A stretch of 64,000 nt of DNA from Roseospira marina (lineage in GTDB: Bacteria > Pseudomonadota > Alphaproteobacteria > Rhodospirillales > Rhodospirillaceae). Where the stretch lies: positions 1 to 64,000 of the forward strand of contig NZ_JACIGJ010000003.1 of assembly GCF_014197855.1 (NCBI RefSeq), written 5' to 3'. The notes under the pieces were generated by a model. It had not been told where the DNA came from. It did not search any database and saw nothing but the letters and a program-made list of their open reading frames with translations. Of this stretch, positions 63,646-64,000 are shown one piece after another (position 1 is the first letter of the stretch; every line of letters begins with the position of its first letter). The translations under genes were made by a program, and so were the position numbers.

Positions 63646-64000
63646 GCCCCCCCAAAAGCTCGGCCCCCCCCCTGCGCGTGGGCATCATCGGCGGCGGCCA
63701 TAACTCGGCCGTCGGCGGGGCCCACGTGGCCGCGATTCGGATGGATGGTGCCTACCGGATCGGCCCCTGCCTGTTTTCGCATCTGGAGGACGAGAACCGC
63801 CTCAGCCACGAACACTACGGCCTGCCGTGGGAGGGACACGGCGAAAGCCTGGAAACCTGGCTGAACCGCCACGCCGCCGAAATGGACATGGTCGTGGTGT
63901 TGACGCCCTCCACCGACCATGTCCGCCACATCCAGCACATCATCGGCCATGGCCTGTCGTTCCTGACTGAAAAGCCGGTGGCGTGCAGCCTCGGGGACGC
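63642..64000 (+). CDS. Gfo/Idh/MocA-family oxidoreductase (truncated by the window edge)
   Basis: The first about 119 residues of an NAD(P)-dependent sugar oxidoreductase. The N-terminal Rossmann motif VGIIGGGHNSAVGGAHVAAI, DMVVVLTPSTDHVRHIQHII and the family's FLTEKPVA (the lysine of the EKP motif) are present. The ATG overlaps the previous stop by four bases. It probably modifies a sugar in the same nonulosonate pathway; the rest lies beyond 64000. Confidence 0.85.
   Translation, partial: MSPPKSSAPPLRVGIIGGGHNSAVGGAHVAAIRMDGAYRIGPCLFSHLEDENRLSHEHYGLPWEGHGESLETWLNRHAAEMDMVVVLTPSTDHVRHIQHIIGHGLSFLTEKPVACSLGD

Overview
The window reads as one continuous stretch of a very GC-rich alphaproteobacterial chromosome. 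The gene set fits the Rhodospirillales: a 1629-residue NAD-glutamate dehydrogenase, the order mdh-sucC-sucD, an aa3-type oxidase operon coxB-coxA-ctaG-coxC, a 17-kDa-antigen-type glycine-zipper lipoprotein, TrmFO, and PEP carboxylase. I cannot name a genus from sequence alone. I see no phage, transposase, plasmid or CRISPR genes.

Layout. 0-5 kb: an ArsR-type regulator with a DUF4405-like membrane protein, a histone-deacetylase-fold amidohydrolase, a SapC-family protein, and a translationally coupled SDR/NTF2 pair. 5-8.5 kb: a methyltransferase overlapping NADH pyrophosphatase (nudC), then a soluble chemoreceptor with two duplicated PAS domains. 8.6-13.5 kb: NAD-glutamate dehydrogenase. 13.7-19.9 kb: a surface-protein locus on the minus strand. 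It comprises a 99-residue protein, an acidic cysteine-free RTX/S-layer-like protein with a candidate promoter, a structured leader and its own terminator, a TPR/O-GlcNAc-transferase-family enzyme, and a methyltransferase with a regulatory domain. 20-25.5 kb: a divergent TusA/rhodanese pair, a universal stress protein, a family-4-like uracil-DNA glycosylase, a glutathione S-transferase and a sensor histidine kinase.

26-33.6 kb: a degenerate sugar-nucleotidyltransferase/beta-helix protein, the radical-SAM enzyme AmrS, gltX, upp with a coupled cupin, a low-GC orphan gene, a small membrane protein and cysS. 33.6-42.3 kb: a four-PAS GGDEF-EAL protein, then a tightly coupled three-gene envelope operon (two MotB/OmpA-like proteins followed by an AMIN-like/TPR periplasmic protein). 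42.9-48.4 kb: coxB-coxA-ctaG-coxC and a transporter overlapping coxC. 48.4-57.2 kb: trmFO, a membrane-anchored rhodanese, the glycine-zipper lipoprotein, a DnaJ-type co-chaperone, ppc, two small membrane proteins and queA. 57.3-62.0 kb: mdh-sucC-sucD with a terminator, and a chromate transporter. 62.1-64.0 kb: tRNA-Ser(CGA) with a terminator, then the start of a pseudaminic-acid-type sugar cluster that runs off the right edge.

The most interesting structures are the glycosyltransferase/methyltransferase/S-layer-like locus, the twin-MotB operon in which one paralogue lacks the membrane aspartate, and a recurring pattern of short perfect tandem duplications. Several of these copy a gene's stop codon, most strikingly a five-copy 24-bp array at the end of ctaG. 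Many very long antisense open frames exist only because the genome is GC-rich, and they are not annotated.
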